This document shows positions 16,640 to 24,940 of a DNA stretch of 64,000 bases, piece after piece; position 1 is the stretch's first letter, and each line of letters starts with the position of its first letter. The stretch spans positions 62,001 to 126,000 of the forward strand of contig NZ_SLWX01000007.1 in the NCBI RefSeq assembly GCF_004340525.1. Direction: 5' to 3'. The notes below the pieces were generated by a model. That model was not told where the DNA came from and made no database searches. It saw nothing but the letters and a program-made list of their open reading frames with translations. The translations under genes were made by a program, and so were the position numbers. Origin of the DNA: Chromatocurvus halotolerans (GTDB lineage: Bacteria > Pseudomonadota > Gammaproteobacteria > Pseudomonadales > Halieaceae).

Positions 16640-18049
16640 CTACCCCGCCGCGTTTTCGAGCCTGAAGTCCTCCAGGAAGGCGCGCAGCTTTTCGCGTTCT
16701 TCCGGCGTTTCACGGGTATTGTCCCGCAGGTGTGTGGTTCTCGGTTCGCGGTCGAGAAACAGTTTTCCACTCACGGCGCCGGCCTCGGTGGCGGCAGCCA
16801 GCCAGACAATGGTGTCGGCACCTTCGTCGGGGCTGCGCAGAATGCGACGGGTCAGGCGGTGAAAGCCGGGCAGCGCCGACTCCACGCCTGGGGTGTCTGC
16901 CCAGCCCGGGTGCATGGCGTTGACCACAATGTTGTCGTCCGCCCAGTCCTCGGCCCACTGCTCGGTCACGACCATGAGGGCGCGCTTGGCCCGCGCATAG
17001 GCGACGCTGCCTGAATAGTTCTTTTCCCGCGCGATGAGCTTGTGCACTTCCAGCGGCTGGCTGTACATGCCGCCGGAGACGACGTTCACAATGCGGCCCC
17101 CGCCGGAGGCGGCGAGCAGTGGCTGCAGGCCGCGACTCAGGCGATAGGGGCTCAACAAGAGAAGGGCAAAGCTGGCTTCCAGCCCCTCGGAGGTTTCGCG
17201 TCTCGGGTTGAACAGGGCGCCTGCATTGTTGACGAGTACATCGATCGGTCGTCCCGCTGTCACCAGCCTGTCAACGAGCTGGTCGACCTCGTGCATCAGG
17301 GACAGGTCGGCGATTTCCGCGGCGATGCTGTGGTTTCCTGTCTCAAAGATCAGGGACTCGACGGTTGCGGCAGCTTTCTCGGGGTTGCGAACCACAAGGG
17401 TGAGTTGGGCCCCTCGCTCCGCAAGCTGGCGCGCGGCAGCCAGGCCGATTCCCGAATTGGCGCCGGTGATCACCATGTGCTGGTCGCGCAGGTCGGCAGA
17501 CACCGGATTCCAGTGCTTGCGGCCGCGGCGATACCCCCAGCGGCTGAACATCGCGAGCCCGGGCAGCACCAGGTTGTCGGCGCGACGGCTGCTATCGGAA
17601 GTGGTGGGCGCTGGAAAATCATCCTCGAGCGCACGCTGCATACCCTGCAGGGAATTCCTGCCCATACGCTGCATTCCGGGCACCAGGGCGCTCTCTGCCA
17701 TCCGCATCGCGCCCTTGGGCGTGATTTCCGCCACGTAATCGATGTGCGTACCCGATCCCGAGTCATCAAAGGTGATGCGATCGACGATATCAAACAGGGA
17801 TGCCGATCCGTGCAGCTCGATGTAGTGATCGGGCTCGAGCGCCGCTACCGTGTAGCGAATGGCCACAGAGCCGAGGGGCAGCCGGCAATGCACAACGAAT
17901 TCGGTGCCCTTGTCCACCGCGCCCGGGGTGGTTTTCTCTGCCCTGATGGCGGTGGCGTCCCACTCGGTTGTCGTGCGGAAATCCGAGATGTAGCGGAAGG
18001 CTTCGCTTCGCGTCCGTTCAACGGTGATGGTTTCGTGCAGCGTAATCAT
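16640..18049 (-). CDS. SRPBCC (START-like) and short-chain dehydrogenase fusion
   Basis: A 469-residue two-domain protein. Residues about 1-150 form an SRPBCC/polyketide-cyclase-like lipid-binding domain ('ITLHETITVERTRSEAFRYI', 'DRITFDDSGSGTHIDYVAEI'). Residues about 195-450 form a classical/extended SDR with 'VITGANSGIGLAAARQLAERG' (cofactor loop), 'LVNNAGALF', 'IVNVVSGG' and the catalytic 'YARAKRAL' (YxxxK). The ATG at 18049 has an AGGAG site 7 bases upstream; an 11-residue upstream extension is less likely. It precedes the epoxide hydrolase gene by 11 bases. The fused ligand-binding domain may deliver a hydrophobic substrate to the dehydrogenase; this is inference. Confidence 0.88.
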   Translation of the reverse strand: MITLHETITVERTRSEAFRYISDFRTTTEWDATAIRAEKTTPGAVDKGTEFVVHCRLPLGSVAIRYTVAALEPDHYIELHGSASLFDIVDRITFDDSGSGTHIDYVAEITPKGAMRMAESALVPGMQRMGRNSLQGMQRALEDDFPAPTTSDSSRRADNLVLPGLAMFSRWGYRRGRKHWNPVSADLRDQHMVITGANSGIGLAAARQLAERGAQLTLVVRNPEKAAATVESLIFETGNHSIAAEIADLSLMHEVDQLVDRLVTAGRPIDVLVNNAGALFNPRRETSEGLEASFALLLLSPYRLSRGLQPLLAASGGGRIVNVVSGGMYSQPLEVHKLIAREKNYSGSVAYARAKRALMVVTEQWAEDWADDNIVVNAMHPGWADTPGVESALPGFHRLTRRILRSPDEGADTIVWLAAATEAGAVSGKLFLDREPRTTHLRDNTRETPEEREKLRAFLEDFRLENAAG

Positions 18050-18112
18050 GCAAAACTCCTGTGCCTCGGCGATATACGGCAACCGAACAGGCGCAGTTCA
18101 CCGAAGCGTCGA

Positions 18113-18436
18113 TCAGTCGTCACTCCAGACGTGCCTTAGCGGTTCGCCAAAATCGTCGTAAATGACTTTGCGGCGCTGGCGTTTGCGCGTCGGTGCCGGT
18201 GCCTTGCGGGGTGGCCTGCGTCGGGCCTCAAGGGCAGCGATGACTTCCGGGATCTGCGTTCGCTCGGCGCGGGGTTCGACAAACAGCTCTCGCGTCGTCG
18301 CCCGGAAAGGCGCGCCAGTCTCTCGGCCGCTCACGCCCTGGTCTACGCTGCTGATCGCGCCGCCCTGGTTCAGGTACTGCTCCATTTCCTGTGCCAGTTG
18401 CGCGCGCAGCTCGGCCTTGGTCAACAGCTTCTTCAT
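18113..18436 (-). CDS. Small basic protein with SutA-like segment
   Basis: A 107-residue protein of unknown function. The N-terminal half 'LTKAELRAQLAQEMEQYLNQ' continuing 'GGAISSVDQGVSGRE' resembles the 'AMEEFLARGGKVQEVEANV' segment that I recall from the RNA-polymerase-binding regulator SutA of Pseudomonas. The resemblance is short and from memory. A central Arg/Pro/Lys-rich linker ('RRRPPRKAPAPTRKRQRRK') could bind nucleic acid, and the C-terminus 'YDDFGEPLRHVWSDD' looks like a conserved tail. It lies 63 bases upstream of the SRPBCC-SDR gene on the same strand, but may be transcribed independently. Confidence 0.65.
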   Translation of the reverse strand: MKKLLTKAELRAQLAQEMEQYLNQGGAISSVDQGVSGRETGAPFRATTRELFVEPRAERTQIPEVIAALEARRRPPRKAPAPTRKRQRRKVIYDDFGEPLRHVWSDD

Positions 18437-18597
18437 TGGCGTGCCGGGGGGCTCCTGGGATGAGGCGCTCTCTGCTCGGTAACCCGTCAGTTTACGCTAT
18501 CTGACCGCCAATGCATCCGCGCATTTTTCATGTTGCGCATTTTTCAAGTTCAACGGAGTCTGGTTTAATGCGGCTCACGTTTCACCGGAGCATCTGC

Positions 18598-19674
18598 ATG
18601 ATCTGGGTCATCTTGATTATCGTCGCGCTGGTTTGGTTCAGCGTCAGCTACCTTCGCGGAGAAAACCTGCGTTATCTCGACCGGCCGCCGCAGCCGTCCC
18701 CCGACACCCGGCCGAGTGACGCCCATCACGCCGTGGTGGAGCAGCTGCGGGGGTTCGCCCGCGTCGGCGAAGGTGAGTCCGGTTTCGGACGGATCAAGGC
18801 GATTCGCGAATTAATGGATTCCATTCCTGCCGGTAAAAGCTATGCCAGCACGTTCACCCGGGTCCAGCGCGACGGCATCAGCGGCGAGTGGGTGCAGTCG
18901 CCCGGCGTGGATACGCGTCGCCGGGTGCTTTATATCCACGGTGGGGCCTGGTTTGCGGGGAGTCCCCTGAGTCATCGGCCGGTAACGGACAAGCTGTCGC
19001 AGACGCTGAACGCCGCAGTGTTTGCCCTCGACTACCGTCTGCTCCCGGAATACCGTCGCATAGACGGGATTGTCGATTCCCGGGAAGGTTATCGCTGGAT
19101 TCTGCACAATGGCCCCGAGGATGCCGAGCCGCCGGATTTCCTGCTGGTTGCGGGGGATTCCGCGGGGGGCAGTCTTACCCTCGACGTGATTGCCTGGGCG
19201 CGGGACTCCGGTCTGCGCATGCCCGATGCCGCCGTCGCGCTCTCGCCCTCGACCGATACCACCATGACCTCGCCGAGCCTTCGCGACAATATCGAGACCG
19301 ATCCGATGCTCGGCCCGGCGTTTGCGAAACTGGTCAAGGTGCCGACGCCGGTCCTCTGGTGGTATTACTGGTTCAGCTGGCGGATCCCGCCGAGAGACCC
19401 GCGGGTGTCACCGCTTCGGGGTAATCTTGAGAAGCTTCCCCCGGTGCTGATAATCGCAAGCGAGGCGGAGATGCTGATTGATGATGCCCGTCGCTACGCT
19501 GCGAAAGCGCAGGCGGCGGGATCTCCCGTACAGCTGCAGACCTGGCCTCACATGGTGCATGTCTGGCCGATGTTCACCCCTGAGCTGCCCGAAGCGGAGG
19601 AGGCCTATGCCAACATCGCGGAGTTTGTTGCTGCCCTGGAAATGCCGAAGCAGGTGCAGGCCGGGTCTGCATGA
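18598..19674 (+). CDS. Alpha/beta hydrolase, hormone-sensitive lipase/acetyl esterase family
   Basis: A 358-residue esterase. A single N-terminal membrane anchor ('MIWVILIIVALVWFSVSYL') is followed by a hydrolase domain with 'YIHGGAWFAGSP' (HGG oxyanion motif), 'AGDSAGGSL' (nucleophile Ser) and a C-terminal 'WPHMVHVWPMF' (catalytic His). The Asp lies in 'SEAEMLIDDARRY'. It should hydrolyse short- to medium-chain acyl esters at the membrane. Two ATG codons (18568 and 18598) each have a GGAG site; 18598 gives the cleanest anchor. It overlaps plsC by 4 bp (ATGA), suggesting linked lipid turnover. Confidence 0.9.
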   Translation: MIWVILIIVALVWFSVSYLRGENLRYLDRPPQPSPDTRPSDAHHAVVEQLRGFARVGEGESGFGRIKAIRELMDSIPAGKSYASTFTRVQRDGISGEWVQSPGVDTRRRVLYIHGGAWFAGSPLSHRPVTDKLSQTLNAAVFALDYRLLPEYRRIDGIVDSREGYRWILHNGPEDAEPPDFLLVAGDSAGGSLTLDVIAWARDSGLRMPDAAVALSPSTDTTMTSPSLRDNIETDPMLGPAFAKLVKVPTPVLWWYYWFSWRIPPRDPRVSPLRGNLEKLPPVLIIASEAEMLIDDARRYAAKAQAAGSPVQLQTWPHMVHVWPMFTPELPEAEEAYANIAEFVAALEMPKQVQAGSA

Positions 19675-20459
19675 ATGCACTCCGTTCGCTGCTGGTTTTT
19701 GCCTGGCTCGTCCTGACGCTTGTCCCGCTGGGCGCGGGGCTTCTCATCTGCTCTCCCTTCGTGTCGTCGGACAGGCTATGGTGGTGGTTCGCCGTGCCCT
19801 GGCTTCGAGGCGTCATCGGCGCGGCCCGGCGGATCGGCGGGGTTCGTTATCGCATCAGTGGCTGGGAAAACCTGCCGGGGCCCAGCGACATGCAGCGCGT
19901 GATTCTGTGCCCGAAGCATCAGTCGACCTGGGAAACGTTTTTTTTCCCGAGCATCACGCCACACCCGTTGGCCTATGTCTTCAAGCGCGAACTCCTGCGT
20001 ATCCCCGTCTTCGGCTGGGCGCTGGGTCGCCTCGAGATGATTCCGATTGACCGCAGCCAGCGCTCCGCCGCGTGGACGCGCGTTGCCACGCTGGGTGCGA
20101 AGCTCATGGATCGCGGCAAATGGGTCATCATGTTTCCTGAGGGCACCCGCGCCGCACGCGGTGAAAAGGGGACCTACAAGTCGGGCGCCAGTCGGCTCGC
20201 AGTGGCGACCGGCGCGAGTATTATTCCGGTCGCGTTGACGTCGGGCCGCTGCTGGCCGCGGCGCTCTTTCTGGCTGGTGCCTGGCACGATCGATGTATCG
20301 ATCGGTCCGTCCATCGATGCGGCGGGCCGCCGGCCCGGGCCCGTGATGGATGAGGTTGAAGCCTGGATCGAGGCGGAGATGCGGCGCCTCGACCCCGAGG
20401 CATACATCGCGGCAAGGCCGGGACAGGACCGCGTCACTGACACGTCAGCAAGCCAATAA
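19671..20459 (+). CDS. plsC: 1-acyl-sn-glycerol-3-phosphate acyltransferase (PlsC family)
   Basis: A 262-residue membrane acyltransferase that acylates lysophosphatidic acid to phosphatidic acid. An N-terminal hydrophobic segment ('LLVFAWLVLTLVPLGAGLLI') is followed by 'CPKHQSTWETFFFP', an HX4E variant of the HX4D catalytic motif. The other blocks are 'FPEGTRAARGEKGTYKSGA' (substrate binding) and 'IIPVAL'. The Glu variant (HQSxWET) is found in many proteobacterial members. The ATG overlaps the esterase stop by 4 bp. This copy may be a paralogue acting on a special lipid and not the housekeeping PlsC. Confidence 0.9.
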   Translation: MNALRSLLVFAWLVLTLVPLGAGLLICSPFVSSDRLWWWFAVPWLRGVIGAARRIGGVRYRISGWENLPGPSDMQRVILCPKHQSTWETFFFPSITPHPLAYVFKRELLRIPVFGWALGRLEMIPIDRSQRSAAWTRVATLGAKLMDRGKWVIMFPEGTRAARGEKGTYKSGASRLAVATGASIIPVALTSGRCWPRRSFWLVPGTIDVSIGPSIDAAGRRPGPVMDEVEAWIEAEMRRLDPEAYIAARPGQDRVTDTSASQ

Positions 20460-20471
20460 GGGGAGTTTTCC

Positions 20472-21194
20472 ATGGCGCTTGAAGAGCGATTTATCGAGTA
20501 TGACTGTGACGGCTCTCTGCTGGAGGGCTATCTGGTGTTTGACGCCAGTGCCTCCCAACCGTTACCCGCGGTGGCTGTTGCCCACGCCTGGGGCGGTCGG
20601 GGAGAGTTCGAGATGGCCAAGGCGAGGGATCTTGCGGCAAGGGGCTATGTGGGCTTTGCTCTCGACATGTACGGCAAGGGTGTAAGGGGAAGCTCCACGG
20701 AGGAGAACCAGGCCTTGATGATGCCGTTCATGGAGAATCGGGAGCGGGTGGCGCGTCGCATGCACCGCGCGATTGATGTTTTACGAGAGCAGGCAGAGGT
20801 CGATGCGCAGAAGGTCGCCGCGATGGGCTTCTGCTTTGGCGGCTTGTGTGTCCTGGACCTGGCGCGCAGCGGCAGCGATGTGCGTGGTGTGATCTCTTTC
20901 CACGGGCTGTTTACCCCGCCGGGGACTGCCGGCGACAAGCCCGCGCCCATCACCGCAAAAGTGCTTTGCCTGCACGGCTACGACGATCCGATGGTTGATC
21001 CCGGGAGTGTTCTCGATCTGGGTCATGAGCTGACCGCGGCGGGGGCGGACTGGCAGGTGCACGCCTACGGCAACACCATGCACGCCTTTACGGTTCCCGA
21101 GGCCAACGACCCCGACTTCGGGGCGGTGTACAGCGAGTCGGCGAACCGGCGTTCCCATCGCTCACTGTACAATTTCCTTGAGGAGCTGTTTTAG
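20472..21194 (+). CDS. Dienelactone hydrolase family protein
   Basis: A 240-residue alpha/beta hydrolase of the dienelactone hydrolase family. 'AVAHAWGGRGEFE' forms the oxyanion region and 'AAMGFCFGGLCVLDLA' has Cys as nucleophile. 'LHGYDDPMVDP' supplies the Asp and 'NTMHAFTVPEAND' the His, giving a Cys-Asp-His triad. A GGGGAG ribosome site precedes the ATG. It begins 12 bases after plsC and likely shares its transcript. The substrate is unknown; most chromosomal paralogues do not act on chloroaromatics. Confidence 0.9.
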   Translation: MALEERFIEYDCDGSLLEGYLVFDASASQPLPAVAVAHAWGGRGEFEMAKARDLAARGYVGFALDMYGKGVRGSSTEENQALMMPFMENRERVARRMHRAIDVLREQAEVDAQKVAAMGFCFGGLCVLDLARSGSDVRGVISFHGLFTPPGTAGDKPAPITAKVLCLHGYDDPMVDPGSVLDLGHELTAAGADWQVHAYGNTMHAFTVPEANDPDFGAVYSESANRRSHRSLYNFLEELF

Positions 21195-21352
21195 CCGTTC
21201 CCAGCGGTTCGGGGTCGGCGCCGCATCGGCGGATACCTGCGCGCTACGGTTCAACAGGGCGTTGAGCCAGGCCACGGTTCGCAGCCCTGCCCACCGGCAG
21301 GCTGGCCCGGGAGGATGCAGGTGATAGCAGCATGAGCAAGGAGAGATAAGGT

Positions 21353-22873
21353 ATGGGACAGCCGTTACATCCTGTGGTGATTGGCGTCGGACAATGCACC
21401 TACCGCGACACTGACCCCGGGCGGACGCCCATTGATGCAATGGTGGACAGTGCGCGTCTCGCGCTGGCGGACGCCGACTGCCACGGGCTGCTGCAGAGCA
21501 TCGACTGCCTCGTAACGGTGCCTTTCCTCGCGCGCCAGGTTCCCGAACTGGCGGCAATGTTCCCGACCACGGCCGGCTCCGGCGTCGCCGAGGCGCTGGG
21601 TATTGAGCCAGCCACGCTGCTCACCTCGGATTTCGGCGGCAATCTGCCGCAGTGGTTCATCAATCGCTGCGCCGATGACCTGGTCCGCGGCGAGGTCAAC
21701 GCGGTGCTTGTCAGCGGCGGCGAACTCATGGCGACCCTGTTTGCCGGCCTGCGCAATGGCGCCGACCTGTCCGCATGGCAGCAGGGTGGCACCCGCGAGT
21801 CCAGTGATCTGGGTAGCGGCCGCGAGCCCTGTCTACCGTCAGAGCACGCACATGGGCTGTTCGAGCCCATCAATACCTATCCCCTGTTTCAGAGCGCGCT
21901 GCGACACGCACACGGCTGGACGGAACGCGAACAGGCCGGGCGCCTCGGCGGGCTTGTCAGTCGCATGAGCCAGGTGGCGGCGAGCAATCCCCTGGCCTGG
22001 AAGCAGGATCCGCTGTCAGTGGAGGCGGTTCTCAGCACCGAGGCGGGGAACCGCATGATTACCAGCCCCTACACGCGGGCGATGAACGCTATTCTTGCCG
22101 TGGATATGTCGGCCAGCGTCATCCTGACAACGGACGCGCATGCCCGCAGTCTGGGTGTCCCACCCGAGAGAATGGTGTACCTGCAGGCAGGAGCCGAGGC
22201 CAACGATGTCTGGCACACCTCCGAGCGCGTGGATTTTTACCGCTCGCCGGCGTTATCCGGGTGTTTCTCACAGGTACTGGACATGGCGGATATTTCCATT
22301 GGTGACGTGGAACGGTTTGACCTGTACAGCTGCTTTCCCTCCGCCGTGGAGGTCGCCTGTGATGCACTGGGGATGGCGGCGGATGATCCCCGGGGTGTCA
22401 CGGTTACGGGCGGCCTGATGCGTTTTGGCGGGCCCGGCAACAATTACTCCCTGCATGCGATTGCCCGCATGGTCGACCTGTTGCGCGATTCCCGCGGCCG
22501 CTGTGGTCTCGTCAGCGCAAACGGCGGTTATCTGACCAAGCATGCGGTCGGTCTCTACGGGCGGTCTGCACCCTCCGTCCCCTGGCTCGAAAGAGACCGG
22601 GACAGCGTGCAGCGCAGCGTGGATGCCCTGGCGCACCCTACTCTGAATGCGCATCCGCATAGCGGGCGTCTCGTCGTAGAGGCGCATGCCGTTCCCTTCA
22701 AGGACGGCATGCCGGCGCGGGGCATTGTTGTCGGTCGCCTCGATGATGGTCGCCGCTGTCTTGCGCATGCCGTTGATGAAGCCGCCTGTGACACGCTGCT
22801 ACACAATGATTGCATAGGGCGGGAAGGTCGGGTGGTCCCCGATGAACCGGTGAACCGGTTCCGCTTTACCTGA
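21353..22873 (+). CDS. Thiolase-like protein, TLP1 type (no nucleophilic Cys seen)
   Basis: A 506-residue thiolase-superfamily protein. 'VIGVGQCTYRD' opens the thiolase fold and 'NAVLVSGGELMATL' matches the GG.E.M block. 'NNYSLHAIARMV' and 'SANGGYLTKHAVGLYG' match late thiolase blocks. The segment that should carry the acylated Cys ('CASG.' before an helix) reads 'TSDFGGNLPQWFINR', so the nucleophile appears to be missing. The C-terminal ~90 residues ('LVVEAHAVPFKDGMPARGIV') match the extra beta-barrel domain of thiolase-like protein type 1. A GGAGAGATAAGGT sequence precedes the ATG. The role is probably acyl-CoA binding or retro-aldol chemistry. Confidence 0.85.
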   Translation: MGQPLHPVVIGVGQCTYRDTDPGRTPIDAMVDSARLALADADCHGLLQSIDCLVTVPFLARQVPELAAMFPTTAGSGVAEALGIEPATLLTSDFGGNLPQWFINRCADDLVRGEVNAVLVSGGELMATLFAGLRNGADLSAWQQGGTRESSDLGSGREPCLPSEHAHGLFEPINTYPLFQSALRHAHGWTEREQAGRLGGLVSRMSQVAASNPLAWKQDPLSVEAVLSTEAGNRMITSPYTRAMNAILAVDMSASVILTTDAHARSLGVPPERMVYLQAGAEANDVWHTSERVDFYRSPALSGCFSQVLDMADISIGDVERFDLYSCFPSAVEVACDALGMAADDPRGVTVTGGLMRFGGPGNNYSLHAIARMVDLLRDSRGRCGLVSANGGYLTKHAVGLYGRSAPSVPWLERDRDSVQRSVDALAHPTLNAHPHSGRLVVEAHAVPFKDGMPARGIVVGRLDDGRRCLAHAVDEAACDTLLHNDCIGREGRVVPDEPVNRFRFT

Positions 22874-22879
22874 AGGGCC

Positions 22880-23368
22880 TTAGCGCACTGGCTCGAAGCG
22901 ATTTTTCTCGAGATTTTTCCTGACGTTTCCGACTGGGAAAACCCGGCCGTTCATGGCGATATAGACCCCCGGATCAACGCACTGCAGTGCGCCGATGGCG
23001 CAGCCGATATTGAAGATGGCATCCGAGCCCGCAAAGGCGGCTGGCTGGAGGGCGCCGGTCAGCACGATACGTTTTTGAGCGGCCTCGCGAACCAGCGCAA
23101 GGCCCGTCGTCACCATGCCATCCGTGCCATGGGTGATGAGGATGTGGTCACTGTCCGCGGCCTGCACGCGATCCCTGATCAATGCGCGGTCGGCCTCGGT
23201 GATGTCGAGGCTGTCCTTGCGCATCGCCGATTCCACGGTAAATTCGAAGGCCACGCCCATCTGGCGTAACAGATCGCCAATGACAGGCTCGCCAACCTGA
23301 TAGTCGCTCTTGGCATCGAAATAGATCTTGTCGATTGTGCCGCCCGTGGTAATAACGTGTGGATGCAT
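22880..23368 (-). CDS. Single-domain asparaginase-family protein
   Basis: A 162-residue protein matching only the N-terminal domain of type I/II L-asparaginases (about 330 residues normally). 'VITTGGTIDKIYF' holds the first catalytic Thr, and 'DHILITHGTDGMVTTGLAL' the second Thr-Asp pair. 'KRIVLTGALQPAAFAGSDAIFN' is the family's Lys-containing block. The start gives the expected N-terminus and there is no second-domain remnant upstream or downstream, so this is a genuine short subfamily and not a truncation. Whether it hydrolyses asparagine is open. It lies 33 bases downstream of the pap gene on the same strand. Confidence 0.85.
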   Translation of the reverse strand: MHPHVITTGGTIDKIYFDAKSDYQVGEPVIGDLLRQMGVAFEFTVESAMRKDSLDITEADRALIRDRVQAADSDHILITHGTDGMVTTGLALVREAAQKRIVLTGALQPAAFAGSDAIFNIGCAIGALQCVDPGVYIAMNGRVFPVGNVRKNLEKNRFEPVR

Positions 23369-23401
23369 CCGGTTTTCCTGGCTGGATCATTGACCGATGC
23401 G

Positions 23402-24925
23402 TCAGGTCTTGCCCAGCGCATCCTCGAAACGGTCGCACAGGGTACTCAGGATCTGCACCCGTGCAAAGCGTTTGTCTTCTCCCGCAACCAGCGTCCATGG
23501 CGCATGGGCTGTGCTGGTCTTTGCCACCATATCCTCGACGGCGATGGCGTAATCGTTCCAGCGATCGCGGTTGCGCCAGTCGTCGTCCGACATCTTGTGT
23601 TGCTTGTGTGGGGTTTCCTCGCGCTCCCGAAAGCGCGTCAGCTGTTCCTGTGGACTGATGTGCAGCCAGAATTTCGCGACGATACAGCCGTGCGCGGCCA
23701 GCTGGGCTTCGAATTGATTGATCTCGCTGTAGGCGCGCTGCCACTCTGCCTGGGTCGCGTAACCCTCTATGCGCTCCACCAGCACGCGTCCGTACCAGGA
23801 CCGGTCGAACAGGGTGGCGCAACCGTCGCGCTGGAGCCGCCGCCAGAAACGCCAGAGATAGTGCTGCGCGCGCTCCTCGTCGCTGGGTGCCGCGAACTGA
23901 AGCAGCTTGTAGAGTCGCGGGTCGATGGCGGAAGTGACGCGCCGGATGGCAGAGCCCTTGCCTGCGGCATCCCAGCCCTCGAACACTGCGACAAGGGACC
24001 GTTTCTCCCGGTGAGCGCGCCAGGCGTGATCCTGCAGCGTCGCCTGCAGTGACGCGAGCTTTTTCTTGTACGTGCTTTTTTCCAGGGACTGACCGAGGTC
24101 GACCCGATCCAGCACTGTTGGCAGCCGTCCGCTGGACGGCTCGGCGGGGTCCTGGCCCAGATCCTCTACCGCCGGCGCCGCCGAGGGCGCCTTGTCTCGC
24201 TGCGCACGCCGTCTGTCGTGGGCCTGCATGGCTTTGAGAATGACATCGGCAGCCGCAATGTCGCGATAGTTGTGGTCATCTGCCTCCAGGCGATGCCAGG
24301 GGGAGTGGCTGGAGTCGGTCAGGCGCAGCATCTCCTCGGAAACCTCGAGCGCGCGCGGGTAGCGTTTCCACCAGGCTTCGGCGTCCGCGGGCACGCGTGG
24401 ATTTCTGGCCTTCTGGGGCAGCTCCTCCGCCAGCTGTTTGCGCTGGGTCTTGCGCGTCACGTGCAGCCATATCTTGATGATCAGAGTCCCGTCAGCGCTC
24501 AGCATGCGCTCGAAGGCCTCTATGTCGCGCAGACGGGAGACAAACTCCCGATCCGAGATTTCATCCGCCATCGCCTGATAGGCGGGTTCCTGGTACCAGG
24601 CGCCAAGCATGACGCTGGTGCTCCCCTTCGGTGGCATGCAGCGCCAGAAACGCCAGTAGCGTGGTCGTGACTCCTCCTCGTCCGAGTGCAGCCAGAATGC
24701 GTGCGTGTCAATGAACCGTGGATCCATCCACTCGTTGATACGATGGCTCACGCTGCCCTTGCCGCTGCCGTCGAAACCGCCGAGGATAATAATCACAGGG
24801 TACTGTCGTGCCTGGAATTCGAATTGCTGTGACAGCAGGGCGGGGCGCAGTGCATCCCGCAGACGCTTGAATTCCTTCCTGGGCAGCTTTTTGCCGGTTT
24901 CCAGCGCTTCAAACACGCGCTTCAA
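23402..24925 (-). CDS. pap: Polyphosphate:AMP phosphotransferase (two-domain PPK2 class II)
   Basis: A 507-residue enzyme with two tandem PPK2 domains, transferring phosphate from polyphosphate to AMP to give ADP. Domain 1 (about 1-245) has Walker A 'LGGFDGSGKGS' but 'VMLGAWYQEPA' where the active lid normally reads 'FDRSWYGRVL'. Domain 2 (about 280-507) has 'FEGWDAAGKGSAIRR' and an intact 'LFDRSWYGRVLVERIEGYA'. The second domain is therefore the likely catalytic one. A linker of about 35 residues rich in Ala/Pro/Glu separates them. It would help recharge adenylate pools from polyphosphate. Confidence 0.92.
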   Translation of the reverse strand: MKRVFEALETGKKLPRKEFKRLRDALRPALLSQQFEFQARQYPVIIILGGFDGSGKGSVSHRINEWMDPRFIDTHAFWLHSDEEESRPRYWRFWRCMPPKGSTSVMLGAWYQEPAYQAMADEISDREFVSRLRDIEAFERMLSADGTLIIKIWLHVTRKTQRKQLAEELPQKARNPRVPADAEAWWKRYPRALEVSEEMLRLTDSSHSPWHRLEADDHNYRDIAAADVILKAMQAHDRRRAQRDKAPSAAPAVEDLGQDPAEPSSGRLPTVLDRVDLGQSLEKSTYKKKLASLQATLQDHAWRAHREKRSLVAVFEGWDAAGKGSAIRRVTSAIDPRLYKLLQFAAPSDEERAQHYLWRFWRRLQRDGCATLFDRSWYGRVLVERIEGYATQAEWQRAYSEINQFEAQLAAHGCIVAKFWLHISPQEQLTRFREREETPHKQHKMSDDDWRNRDRWNDYAIAVEDMVAKTSTAHAPWTLVAGEDKRFARVQILSTLCDRFEDALGKT

Positions 24926-24940
24926 TCCGTCGCCAGTGCA

